From the NCBI RefSeq assembly GCF_900324485.2, contig NC_046648.1, forward strand, positions 16,985,739 through 17,049,738: a DNA stretch of 64,000 nt, written 5' to 3'. Shown here in pieces: positions 50,758 through 62,601 of this stretch. A model generated the notes under the pieces. That model worked only from the letters and a program-made list of their open reading frames with translations. It did not search any database and was not told where the DNA came from. Numbering within the stretch: position 1 is the first letter of the stretch; the number at the start of each line of letters is the position of its first letter. The stretch comes from Mastacembelus armatus. Taxonomy: Eukaryota; Chordata; Actinopteri; Synbranchiformes; Mastacembelidae. A program made the position numbers and the translations under genes.

Positions 50758-51639
50758 TACTCAAATATACAAATGCTGTAAAAACTCAGATATGTATTCC
50801 ACATAAGTGCAATGTTGACTGTGGGCAGAAGTCATTTTCTTCTGACAGAGTTGCAGTTACTTGTTCAGCCAAGAAATGACTCAAACAGGGTTGACAGGTT
50901 ACAGTTGATGAACCAGCACCCATTTCATTCATGGTTAAATTAATACTTTAGTTATTGCAGACACTTTGTATCACAACACTGTATTTTATAAAGTGCCACC
51001 TATTTGTATTTGAGATGCAATTAATTGATTATAATTACAAAATCATGTTTAATGGGGTGTACATGAGCCTGATATTTACATTGCATCACCTACAGTATAG
51101 TTGAGAAAAAGGAAAAGTTCAGCTTTTTTCCATTACTTGGAAAATACTAGTCTACATAATGAGCATCTTGAATAGTGTCAGTAATTGGCTCTCGACAGCT
51201 ACTGGGAATCTCCTCAGATCAGCAGATCTGCAGACTGTCCCTGATGTACTCTGTGGTGATGTTTTCACCAGGTTCCAGTCTGAGTAACCAAATTCAGCAC
51301 AGGCAGCAACTGCATGCTCTCACTTCTGTAAGCGGTGGACACTGGATATTCCAGCCTCTCCATTCAACAACTGCAAGGTTGCATGGAACCCAACAAAGGT
51401 CTCTGAACAGACCCCTATCTCGCATCTCACAGTTCAATTGTATGCATCAACCCATGGTTCATCAGAACACCCTAGTATCACATCAGTTTAATGTGATGCA
51501 AGCAGGAAAGAATGCTATTTTTACCATAGTCACAAAAAACAGCTTCTGCTCTTTATTGTATGGCACGAGCAGTAAGTGCTAAACTTTACAGTGTAGCGCG
51601 AGCAGTAAAAGTTAAAGTTACTGCCATGGTAGAAGTACT

Positions 51640-51910
51640 ACTGGCTGAACTAACCTGCCTCTGCACAACATGGAAGCTCCTGTCAGGCATCATAGCAGCT
51701 AAGATGATAAGCACATGGCTCAATACATGAGCGGGGCCCAGAAAGAAATGGGTAAGGACACCAGGGGAGCCCGTGGTAATCGGCACCCTTGGGGATGTGA
51801 TCCCCAAACTGGGAGAGTGGCTCCAACAGATCCCAGGAACAATATCAGAGCTCAGGCCTCTTGTAGAGGACCCAAGACTGAAGAAGACACACACACACCA
51901 CCCGTAGGGA
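51640..51910 (+). mobile_element. Fragment of a non-LTR retrotransposon (LINE)
   Basis: One frame reads GDVIPKLGEWLQQIPGTISE and then KKTHTH near 51790-51895. The string WLQQIPGT(T/I)SE is a signature of the C-terminal part of the ORF2 product of a fish LINE. Only about 270 bp remain, with in-frame stops before it, so it is a dead 5'-truncated copy followed by AT-rich sequence. Confidence 0.55.
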
Positions 51911-52154
51911 TGAGAAGGGAATTTTTTTTAAAATATATATAACATATAACATATACAGTACAGCTAAATTATGTATTTTGGGTAGGGGGCGGCAATAAGA
52001 CAGCAGCATATGTTTTTATGTTATATATATATTTTTGTTTTAATATCTTAGAAGAACCAGTTTTATACAATAGGAGTCAGACATTAAATATATGTTATTT
52101 ATTTATTATATATCATTTAGTTATTTGATCTAATTTAATCTAGCGCCAGGTTTA

Positions 52155-52250
52155 AATCCAGATTCCTCCTCCATACCAGTTGGTAGCGGTAACGTTGTCT
52201 AGCTGCCGCCATAAAATACAGTGAAGAAGAAGACAGCGGAAACAGGGCAT
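52155..52250. repeat. Fish repeat end with gccgccataaaa...gaagaagaag
   Basis: The text ccagttggtagcggtaacg followed by tgccgccataaaatacag and tgaagaagaagac is the terminal part of a repeat often found in fish genomes. It lies just upstream of the PHC1 leader. Confidence 0.45.
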
Positions 52251-52384
52251 CTGGTGGGCGGAGTTTTGTTGGAGGCAAAAAATCTTGTATGGGGGGGCAG
52301 TCGTTGTTTGCAGTTAAAACCTGGATCGGAATATAAAGTTATTTGATTTTAACAGTGAAAGGGATTAAAATAACAAGGAGAGGT
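52251..52384 (+). promoter_or_regulatory. Probable PHC1 promoter and leader exon
   Basis: A GC-richer stretch with ggcggag is followed by a candidate exon ending aaggagag|gtaaac near 52381. The coding exon's acceptor is at 53040 (ctgagcag|caaac). Inferred from splice signals only; the 52385-53039 intron has a poly-A tract near 52886. Confidence 0.4.
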
Positions 52385-53044
52385 AAACGCATAAGCACAC
52401 CGAAAACTAGTGAATGTTGGCATCTTTAGCAAAGTGATAGCCAGATATTTGCTTTCTGCCTGCAGCAAGCAGCTAGCATCGCTAGAAAATAACGTTGCAC
52501 CTTTTGTCTTTTTGTAAACCTTACTGTTAGGTCCCAACTAGCAGCTTTGATACAGTCAAAGTTTCTGCACTCGGCCTTTTTTTTTCTAGCTTCTATGCAG
52601 ACGATAATGTATTTTAAGCATTTTTACATCCTTTTGTTTAGAGGTGGCTAACCAGTAAAGTCCATTGTAGTTAGCTCCAGGTAGCTAACTTGGTGTTTTT
52701 GAGCTCTCTGTCGCATTCATCTGTCATGTTGACAACCTGTCTGCTAATGTAAATACCACAGTGCTGCCAGGATTTTAGCTCACGCAGTGTTAGTGAGACC
52801 GACTGTCAAGTTCATCAGCAGTTACACCTGTAGTTGGCTGTGATTTATTGGGTCCTCTCGAAGAATACCCTTATCCTGCTTTGTTAAAAAAAAAAAAAAA
52901 AAAAAAACTACCCTAGCTCCAAGTCTTCACACTAAGATATGTACAGTTAAGTTATGCAGTACATTTGGTTTGTTACTGAATACAGCACACATGCTCTGTC
53001 ATAACTACTTTGGGTCAATGGCCTTTTTGTTCTGAGCAGCAAAC

Positions 53045-56000
53045 ATGGAGTCAGGTGAAGACCAAAACACAGGCACTACCAGTGGAAATCCTCAGACCAG
53101 TGGGAACTCCCGTGCACCCCAGATAGCCCACATGTCTCTGTACGAGAGACAGGCTGTGCAGGTGAGAGTTTATGTGCATAAACTAATGCACAGATGGGAT
53201 GAGAAGACCAGTATTTGCTATCTTGAGTTCCTAATGCTTTAGAAATATTAAAGACTTTTGGATTAGTCTTAAAGTGTCTATGAGTGTGTGTGTGTGTTTG
53301 TTTTATTCAGGCTCTCCAAGCACTGCAGAGACAGCCAAATGCAGCTCAGTACTTCCAGCAGCTCATGCTCCAGCAGCAGATCAATAGTGCTCAACTTCAA
53401 AACTTGGCTGCTGTGCAACAGGTAACCACAATTAAAAACTACTGTCAGTGAAATGATATAGTAAGCATACCTGATCTTTTTTTTTTGTTTGTTTCTCTGT
53501 TTAAACCAGGCTACACTTGCAGCTAGTCGCCAGTCCAATACCCCAAGTAACAGTATTACCCAGGCGCCCACCACTGTAAGGCTTATGTCAGTTGTTTTTG
53601 AATTATGAAGTACACAGTTTGTGAAAATAGTAGGTAGGTTTGATAAAAAAAAAAATGTATCATATATTTTAACAGGTCAACCTAAGCACCACATCTGCAG
53701 GAGGGACAATGACCAACGCCCGTCCCCATGGCCCTGCCACCTCTGCAACGACTACAGCTCTCAACCAGTCTGTGTTGCTGGGTGGAAATTCAGCAGGTCA
53801 GGGACAGATGTATCTTAGGGTGAGTTAAAATTTATCATATACACTAATAATCAATTAAATCAGACATTGCTCTTGGGTGTGTCGCTGATTCTTATGATGA
53901 TAATGACTCAATTTGGTATTATGAAGATCTCATGCAAATTCAGTTATAAATTAATTTTTGACACCAGAAATGTGGGTAGATTTTGAAGTATTCAATGTAG
54001 TTATGGAGTCAGTCAGTGTTTACACTGTTGCCCATCTGCTCTGACCCTCATGTAGGTCAACCGACCTCTCAGGGCTCCTCAACTCATTTTTATGCCGGGT
54101 GGCACAGCAACAGCTACTGTAGCAACAGTTGCCCAAACACAGCCACAGCAACAACAGCAACAGCAACAGCATGAGGTTGCTCCTAATACTGCCAGTGCCC
54201 AGTCTGACAATGATCAGGTTTGGATACCATTAGCTTCCTGTGATTTAGTGATGATTGCTAAGGGTAGAATATTTGACTCCGTCTATCACTAATCATAATC
54301 TACTCCTCCTCTGTCTGCCAGGTGCAGAACCTGGCCCTACATTGTGCTTCCCGAGCAGTTGCTGTCAAATCTGAGCTTCCAGAGAGGAAAGATGCTGCCA
54401 GCTTTCCTCTTGGCCAACAACAGCAGCAGCAGCAGACTTTTCCTCAGACACCTCAGCAGCAGCAAGTGCAGCCACAACAGCAGCAACAAATGACCAAACC
54501 CAATTTTACTCAGCAGTCCGCAGCCAACACTATGACTGTAAAGACTGGAAATCAGGCTGCCATGCCTGTTACTCCTCCTGCTTCTGTAGCTCCTTCCTCC
54601 ACCTCCTCTCCAGCACACCCCCTCACCCAACTCCTCCTTTCCCCCTCCGCTGCCCCTGTGATCCTGGTGCCCACCTCAAATGTTCCCACCTCCACCCAGG
54701 GCTACACCATCAGCTCAGTGACCCCAAAAGCCAATGTCAACACACAAACTCTGGTGGTGCAGCCACTACAACAGGCCAGCACTACTGCAGACAAAGGTCC
54801 TGTGCCTATCCAGCCCAAGACAGCTCAGGGACACCGTTTACCTATGCAGCTGCCCCCTCGACACCCACCTCCTATTCTCCCAGCTCCGCCTAGCAACAAC
54901 CAGACCAACACTGGAGGACACAACCCTCCCCATATCCCTGTCCAGCTTGTGGGAGCCAGACAGAGCTTAGCAGGAACCACACAAGCTGTGGCCCTGGCAC
55001 AGGCACGAAATAGCACGACCCAGGAAAGTACAGCTGGTGGCAGTGTTAACACGATCTCCAACAACAGCGTTATGGTAAGGTCATTGAGAAGATTCACCTA
55101 GGTGTAAGGATAAGTTTCTTGCTCCAAGAAATTGCAATATTTCTGTGGGTTTTTCTTTCATACCCCATTAGACAAAGCCTACTACTGGCTCTCTAAAGAG
55201 AAAGTCTGACTGTGATGCACCTAGTGAGATGGCAACAGAATCTTCTGACTCAGCACCCATGAAAGATTCTGCTCCTCCCTTATCCCCAGCCCCTACAAAG
55301 GATTCTGGTAAATGGTCAATTTGTTGTCTCTAAATGAACAATAAAAATATTGCTTTTATTTTGAATATCTAAAATGTAAGCCCTGAAATCAGGTTGAAAG
55401 TTCATTTATTTTCCCTTTTTTTTTTTCATGTCAATTGTCAAAAGCTCCCCCTGTAGCAGTGGCCTTCTCATCTCCTCCCACCTTGTCCTTGCCAATGCCG
55501 TTGTCAAGAGTCGGACTTGGGGACAAAGACAGAGCACCTGTTCCACAGGCAGTGGTGAAACCTCAAGTCCTCACCCATTTCATAGATGGCTTTGTCATCC
55601 GAGAGGGAGCTGAACCTTTCCCTGTAAGCGCACCCTGCCAAACACACACATTTCTCATTAAATTAAAGGCTTAATTTGAATGACACTGACTGCTCACTTT
55701 AATATTTGAAAAAGTTTCTGTAAGTGTTTGTTTGATGTGATAGGTTACTGGACTCCTCAAAGACATAGATTTTGCTCTGGTTGGCCATTCAGAGAATGGA
55801 CCCCCAAGTAAGTGTTTATTTTTCAATGATCAAGTATAATACCATGGTGCCATGTGTATGATCAGTAGTTGCTAAAAGTGTATGGTAGATCATTTTCTGT
55901 TTTGTCTCCAGTGTTGAAGTGTGAGTACTGTGGAAGCCTTGCTCCAGCCAGCCAATTCAGAGGATCAAAGAGGTTCTGTTCAAATACTTGTGCTAAAAGG

Positions 56001-57983
56001 TAGGATTTCCATTAGCATCCTAAAGCTCTCCTTTTCAGTAAACTTAAAACTGTGGTATGTAACTTTTTAATATATTTTTTTAAAATATGCTCCAAAAAAT
56101 AGTTTGTGAAAAGCTGCTGTCAAAGCTTGGGAGCAGTGCAGTGAGATTTCCTTGTAGTTTTTAATAAGCCTAACCCTTTTAACCAGTCAGAGAAGGTCAC
56201 TGCCAGAGGGTGATAGTTAATACGTGAACACGCTTGAAATATGCTGCTCCTCTCTTGTATGGAGGCCTCAAGCCTGTATTAGCTGCTATGGCTAACTCCC
56301 ACACTGGCAAACTTACAATACCATGGTGAGGGTGTAGATGAAGGGCTGGGTGGAATGTAACAAAACAGGGAGCAGGAGAGGTGGAAGGAATGGAGTAGTT
56401 TGCTTTCGAATCTCATGCGAGCACTATGTTGATATCCAATATTGTAACTTTAACGTCTTTAATTTTTTTTTTTTTTTTTTTTTGTCTTTTGTAAAATAAA
56501 CTAAAACTCTGAGGTTCCCCATTTAGGTAATGAAGTGCCAAGTGTTTGCAAGTTTTAATTCCAGCCATTGACTATACCCTGTGATGCTGCTGATTTAGTG
56601 CCTTCTGCACATTAGTCAGTGTTTTATTAGAGTAGAAATCTAAATGTCCTCCATAGCACTGACTGTGCTCCTGGATCCACAGATATAATGTAAGCTGCAG
56701 CCAACACTACAAGTCAAGCAGAGGAAGAAATGCTGCAAACCTGGCATCACCTCCAGCACCCTCTGAAAACAATGTAAGGCGTAAGGGCCCCTCTCGCAGG
56801 AGCAGTTCTAACAGTGCCTCGAATAAAATGTCGACTAGGCACCTACCTGTCAAGGTTAGTTAAGTAGTTAGGGTAAGACTGGCAATATTATATATCTTAT
56901 ATAATAATAATATATAATATTATATATCTTTTTCTTGTAGTTATTCAGAAGTAGTCATCTCTTTACAATTAAAGCCACTTGTAGTTGATTAGGCACATCA
57001 GTGAGCCCTAGCATTGCACTGGATGACATGCTGCCACATTACAATTACACAGCCAGTGTAAATACACCGTTTTAGTGCTGTAAATGCTCACTAGTTCACC
57101 AAACATGTTTGATGAAATAGTCCCAAATAAATGGGACTACTTAATCCACCTATTCAAGAAAACAATTTATCTTTGAAATCTTCTATGTAGTCGGTCTTTA
57201 TAAAGTTTAAATCTTTGATGAAATCAGTTGGTTTGAATTGACCTGAGTGCCATAGGCACTAGGGAAATCAGTATTTGGAGTTTCCAAATGTGGTACTTTC
57301 AATTCCTAATACTTCTGGCCTTTGGAAGTAAGGCTGAGTTTATTGGAAGTAAGAAAACTACAGTGACACCAGTCTTTTATATCATGCCAATTTGTTTACT
57401 ATTATCAACAAATGCTGCAAAATCTCTGTTCTGTTTGTATCTCTGCTCTTTGGGATATAGTGTCACTCTGAGTCCAGTCGCTCAGAGGATGTATCCAGTG
57501 ATGTGGAGGAAGAGGAAGAGGATGATTCTCCTTCACTTTCTCCAAGCTCCTCAAACTCCTGCTCCAGGGCTGACCACAGTGCTCCTCAGTCTGACAGCTC
57601 AGCTCCTGGTAGCCTTCCACTAGAGGGGGCTAATTTCCTCTCAGCGACTCCTGCTCAGTGGAGTGTGGAAGAAGTCTGTAGGTTTATCTCTTCGCTGCAA
57701 GGTTAGTAGTCAGAAACCAGATAGGTGTTAATTTCAGATTTGTAATTGCAAGCCATGTTCTCTAGTCAATGCATTCTATACATATCAATACACATTCTAT
57801 ACAAATTACATCATCTTTCTGTTGTGTTCAGGTTGCGAGGAGCTGGCTGCTCAGTTTCTGTCACAGGAAATAGACGGACAGGCGCTGCTGCTTCTGCGAG
57901 AGGACCATCTCATTTCTACAATGAATATCAAACTGGGTCCTGCGCTAAAGATCTGTGCCTCCATTAACAGTCTACGTGAGTGA
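53045..57983 (+). CDS. phc1: Polyhomeotic-like Polycomb protein PHC1
   Basis: Thirteen coding exons: 53045-53161, 53311-53421, 53510-53575, 53676-53819, 54056-54217, 54322-55074, 55172-55307, 55445-55623, 55744-55807, 55912-55999, 56683-56854, 57461-57701, 57832-57983; 2385 nt, 794 aa (human about 1004, the difference lying in the low-complexity middle). PHC proteins are subunits of canonical PRC1 that compact chromatin through SAM polymers. Seen: N-terminal MSLYERQAVQALQALQRQPN and QYFQQLMLQQQINSAQLQN, glutamine-rich and Ser/Pro/Thr-rich middle, HD1 (LTHFIDGFVIREGAEPFPV, about 540-558), an FCS zinc finger with Cys581, Cys584, Cys600 and Cys604, and a C-terminal SAM domain at about 727-794 (WSVEEVCRFISSLQGCEELA). 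The M6PR-PHC1 pairing matches human 12p13, favouring PHC1 over PHC2/3. Confidence 0.95.
56461..56483. repeat. Poly-T tract in PHC1 intron
   Basis: A low-complexity run of T between exons 10 and 11 of the hand-built model's zinc-finger region. Confidence 0.7.
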
Positions 57984-59341
57984 TGCAGTCAGTTCCTCAT
58001 ATGGAAGCCAGAATCATTTTCTCTTCTATCATTTCTCACTGGAATCAATACCTGGACCTGATCCTCTTTTAGTGAGAAGTTATGAATTAAATCTGAGATC
58101 TTCAAGGATGGTAAGGATTTTTGTTTTTTTTTAACAACACAACAGTGCTTCATTGATCATGTGGAGACATGAAGATGGACTTTGAATGTGCAGAACGTGT
58201 AATATGTATACTGTCATGTGTGAGCGTTGAGCATGGACAGTCTGAAGTATCCATGTCAGTAGTGTTCATCAGGTTTTTTTCTGTCATGATTAGTAGAGAC
58301 CCTGTGTATTCATGCTTCTGTGGAACTGTGGAAATCTGCCAGCCTGCAATAATCGGTGCTATAGGTCTTTTAGCTAGGCCAGTTCACCAGTTGGGTAAAA
58401 ATAGGAACGTTGCCCTCTTGCTGTATTTCACATGGTGCTTTAACTTTAGTGATATACTTTAGAGTCTCCATTTAAAGGTTTCTGTCTTTTAGTAGTTACT
58501 TATTTTTCTTTATTCTTTTTAACTTAGATATTCAATCCAGGCTCCAATCACATCAAGCAAAGAGCACTCAGAAAGCCTGGTATTCTAGTTAATTCATTTT
58601 ACCAGTTATTAAAAGTTTAGTTTTGTCTTTTGTACAACAATCAAAAATATTTTTTAATGGATACATAATAGTTTTAGTAGCTTTAATCAACTTAACTACC
58701 TGAAAATAGGTATTCCTCATGGTTCGCTCTCTCAAGGGCTGAGTGGAAGTGCTATGTGTACATGTATGCAGTACTACTAATAAACAGTACCTATTACTGG
58801 AACTGTTGGTGTATGCATTTATTACCTCATGACATCCACTTGATAAAAGAAAAAGTAATCCTCAGCAATGCGATGATTATTTATTCATATGTAAACAGTT
58901 CAGCTCATTTCATAGATTTCCACATGACCTGAGCTTATTGACATTTAGTGTAATTATAGCATAATTACATTGATATAGCCTACATTAATATAACTGGGCC
59001 TAACATTGAATCATACTAAATGTGATAATAGCATATATTATGTCCTATACACTAGCTTCATGTTGTAAACCATCATATATAGCAGCTGTACATTTGTCAA
59101 GTTTACATATCATCATGTCTGCCATTACATAATTTGCTAGTTGTCTTTCTCCAACTGAACTTGAGACATTTAGACATATGTGAATGAGGCATAAAGACAT
59201 AAATGAACAATACCAATGCCCAACGTGCTCGTAAAGAAGAGATTTGGAACACTTTTAATGTACCTGAAAGATTTGTGCTGTAAATCTCAGCACTGGGATT
59301 TTAGAAAATAGTGCTATGTATTTTGCTGGCACATGCTGTGG
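57984..59341. other. Convergent 3' ends of PHC1 and STYK1
   Basis: PHC1 probably ends near the aataaa at about 58780. STYK1, on the other strand, has reverse-strand signals near 58880. The region is AT-rich, has no repeat I recognise and no coding exon. Confidence 0.5.
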
Positions 59342-62300
59342 TCAGAAAATAGTGTAGTTATTAGTTTCACCATATCCTGCCTCCTGCAGGTACTGTTCAA
59401 CATTAACAGTCCCAGATGCTTTAAGGACTTTGTCCGAGGCACCCTTCTCCCCTGAGAGCAGTTTTCGGCTCAATTCAGCCAAGGACGGTCGATCTTGGTC
59501 TTTCCACTGGCAGCAGCCTTTAATAATGGAGTACCTGAGAGGAAGAGAGAGAAAATAGTCAGGACTTTAGAGCACCCTTTTGAAAGAGGGGAAATCTAAT
59601 CTATGAATTGCCTCAGGTACGGTGTTAGTTATCTGGAGCATGAAGAGGACACTCACAGTGTGTTTGAGCAGTTGGAGGGTTTTTTCAGATTTTTCCCTCG
59701 TTGATGGAATTGCAGAAGCTCATTAACTGAGATTTCTGAAAACGGAGCTTCACCTGAATGGAAAATTCAATGCAGTTGGTAAACCTGTTCACAATAATGT
59801 AAGATGTTCAATGAAAAGTAACTAAATGGGCAGGTCTGTTAAATACATACAGTGCTTCATAACATGAATGCAAAAATTATATTAACTCCAATATTGTTAT
59901 AATTAGGACTGTTTATTTGAAACATTGTCTATAAATTCCTAATACAAGCAATTATACTGCCTTCAAGTAATAGATGAAAATTTCTGATAGAGTATCCATT
60001 ATTGTTACCAAAGGTTAAAATTCAACTTACCCAGTGTCGCCATTTCATACAATAAGATGCCAAATGACCAGCTAGAGTAGGAAACACAGAAGCAAATAAT
60101 AGTTTGAGCCTTTCTTCAGTAAAGGTTTTACATTTTGAAGTCACAGCACATTCATCACATATCTATAAAGCTATAGTAACATTTCTGTTTTTATGCTGCA
60201 GCGTCATCAGTGTTGGAGGGTGTAAACTACATAAAACGACACAGGTAACACAAGGAGGTACTGCAGAAAAGGATTCCTAAAAATAACTCACATGTCACTG
60301 CTCTGAGTGACAGGCCTCTTGGCTAACACCTCTGGTGCCTGCCATTTCTTCATGCTGGAGTCATCCGTCTGAGTGGCTCCCTGGTTCTTCCTTGTGTAGA
60401 CCCCATGCAGACCCCAAAGCTTGGCTGTGAACTCCTTACTGATGAGTACGCTGCGGGCACGGATGTTTCCGTGGATAAGATCTTTGCCGTGAAGGAACTC
60501 CTGAAATGGCAACAAGACAAGAACATCAGGATTAAGTACACAACCCTGTTGTGCCTTTGCTTTTGAGTGAAATGTCTCTACCAGTATAGGACAGGTTGGC
60601 AGGAATGTTTCTACAGACATTTATGATTCCCATAGAATGACTGGACCATCATTAGACCATCATTAGATTAAAGTTTCAAAACTAGTAAGAGTCCTATCAG
60701 GCATCAGATTTGGGATTGTCTGAAATAGGATTAGGAATCAGTTATGTCACTGATTTGATGGTCAAACGTGGCCTTGAAGTGATAATACTGACCAGTGCTG
60801 AGGCCACCTGCTTGGCCATAGTAAATATTCGTCTCTCAGTCATCTCACATGGAGGGTCCACATGGTCCTGCAGAAACAGACATAAAGAGAAGTTATATTT
60901 TTTAGGCCTGTTAATTTAAATTATGTGATTTGGTCTTTGACTCAAACTACGTACCTGCCTACATCTCCAGAGGAAGCCGAGCAGGTCTCTGTTCTCCAGT
61001 TCCTCTACGACTGTCACAAGAGGAGCTCGCAGGGAGACAACACCGAGGAGCTCTGGTAGGAAGGGATGGGGCCCAAGCTGTGCCAGGAAGGATGCAAAGC
61101 CCAAGAAGTTGTGTCTTTCTGTGGCATCAGCAGAGTCTGCGGAGGGTGAGAATGACAAGGAGATGTTAGTGAAAAAGAAACACTGTAAGTGGAAAGAGCA
61201 GTAAATGAGACATTTCCGACCTTTTCAAATTAACCACAAAAAAAAAAAAAAAAACTACCATTAAATTAAGTGCAAGTTTAACTCTAACCGTTTAGCACAC
61301 GCAGCACCACATTCCTGTTTTCCATACGGGCCCTGTAGAGGGACACAGCGAAGTCGCCGCGAAGTGAGAAGGTAGCAGGCAGGGGGGTGACCAGGTTGAA
61401 CGACTCGGGCAGCCTCTTGCGGGGCAACTCCCTGGGCTGAACAATGGGTGTGAAACTGGGCTGCCGTGAGGGGCTGGGCTGGAAAGAGGTGTTGCTCACA
61501 GACAAGGGGAGGTTTTTAGACGTGTATGTGTTCGGGGAGTTGAAGGTGGAGTAGGAGCTGGGCATGTCCAGAGCGATGCTTTCATGCTCCAAGACATTGA
61601 TACCTGGTGGAGCTATGCACAGAGATAAGAGACACAAATTGATTAACATGAGAAAAGGCAGAACTATAACTATTTGTATATTAATAATGGGTAAATGGTC
61701 TTATGTTTACAATTTGTTATACATAATTTATTAAATGTGTGTATATATATACATATATATATATATATATACATATATATGTATATATATATCTCATAAA
61801 CCCTTACCAGGGTTTAAAATAATCTGTTATTCAGGCCCCACATTTGATAAAAATAAATGTTATAAAATATATGGGTCAGTAACAGGTTAAAGCCTCATAG
61901 AAACTGGATGATTACCTTTACAACATTATGGTCATTTACCTACATGATATAGAATAGCATGTAAAAGGCAACCATATGAATATAACGCAAAAATGCTGTA
62001 GTGTAAATTGTATAAAAAAAGTGAAATGGGATCACTACTTTTGTAACGTACTGTACCTACAATTCAATAAAACTGTAAAAACAGCAAAATTGCTGAGGAA
62101 ATGAGCAGACAAATATTTTGCAAACAGTTTGAAGTATACAGTATTTAAACTTTAAACTTGTATGATATGCTTTTATTTATTTTAATCCAGGCTATCTTAC
62201 CATCGATACCATGCAGTGCCCTCCTGGTCGTTTTTGAACCGCGTTGACGAACGCGATCAACTTTCTTTGGACAAAAGCGCAGCAGAAAAATGTAGACCAG

Positions 62301-62601
62301 CGTGACCAGGAAGCTGGCCAGCAGTAAGACAGGCAGAACGATGACCTCCTTCTCATACACGCTGATCTCTGCAAACAGGAACAGATACATGGGAACATCA
62401 GTGTTTACAATCACTCAGCAAATCTATGGTACAGTGATCTGACATCATATCTATTTGTCTGTACAGTATTTGCTTTTGTTTGTTCAATTCATGGGCTCTA
62501 ATGGCCAGAACAGCTTTAGGTTCCTTTCTCAAATGATAAAACTCACCACAGACTGTATCTCCCTTTTTGCAACGAAAGTCTGCTTCTGATAACGAAGACA
62601 T
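59342..62601 (-). CDS. styk1: STYK1 membrane pseudokinase
   Basis: Nine coding exons in coding order: 62601-62547, 62368-62201, 61612-61289, 61136-60955, 60867-60793, 60500-60292, 60071-60031, 59753-59657, 59534-59342; 1344 nt, 447 aa (human 422). STYK1/NOK is a single-pass protein with a receptor-tyrosine-kinase-like domain, linked to growth signalling and autophagy. Seen: a short outer segment, one membrane span at about 25-47 (VIVLPVLLLASFLVTLVYIF), a variable linker, then a kinase fold at about 155-420 with APEVL, SFGILLYEMATLG and the STYK1-like LKKPSNCSNTLYSIIKGC. All three catalytic motifs are changed: the ATP lysine is Arg179 (VVLRVL), HRD is HGN (253-255), and DFG is WGL (272-274), so catalysis is unlikely. 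The start is set by an acceptor (aacag|g) one base before the ATG; a leader exon must lie upstream. Confidence 0.93.
61741..61792. repeat. (TA)n microsatellite
   Basis: TA-rich run with a few AC/GT interruptions in intron 2 of STYK1. Confidence 0.9.

Larger units (their letters stand above)
49541..52150. other. Repeat-rich gap between M6PR and PHC1
   Basis: It holds a dispersed-repeat fragment (49706-49825), a diverged tandem duplication (50653-50757), an open frame of unknown meaning (51175-51582), and a non-LTR retrotransposon fragment (51640-51910). The rest is AT-rich with no recognisable gene. Confidence 0.6.
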
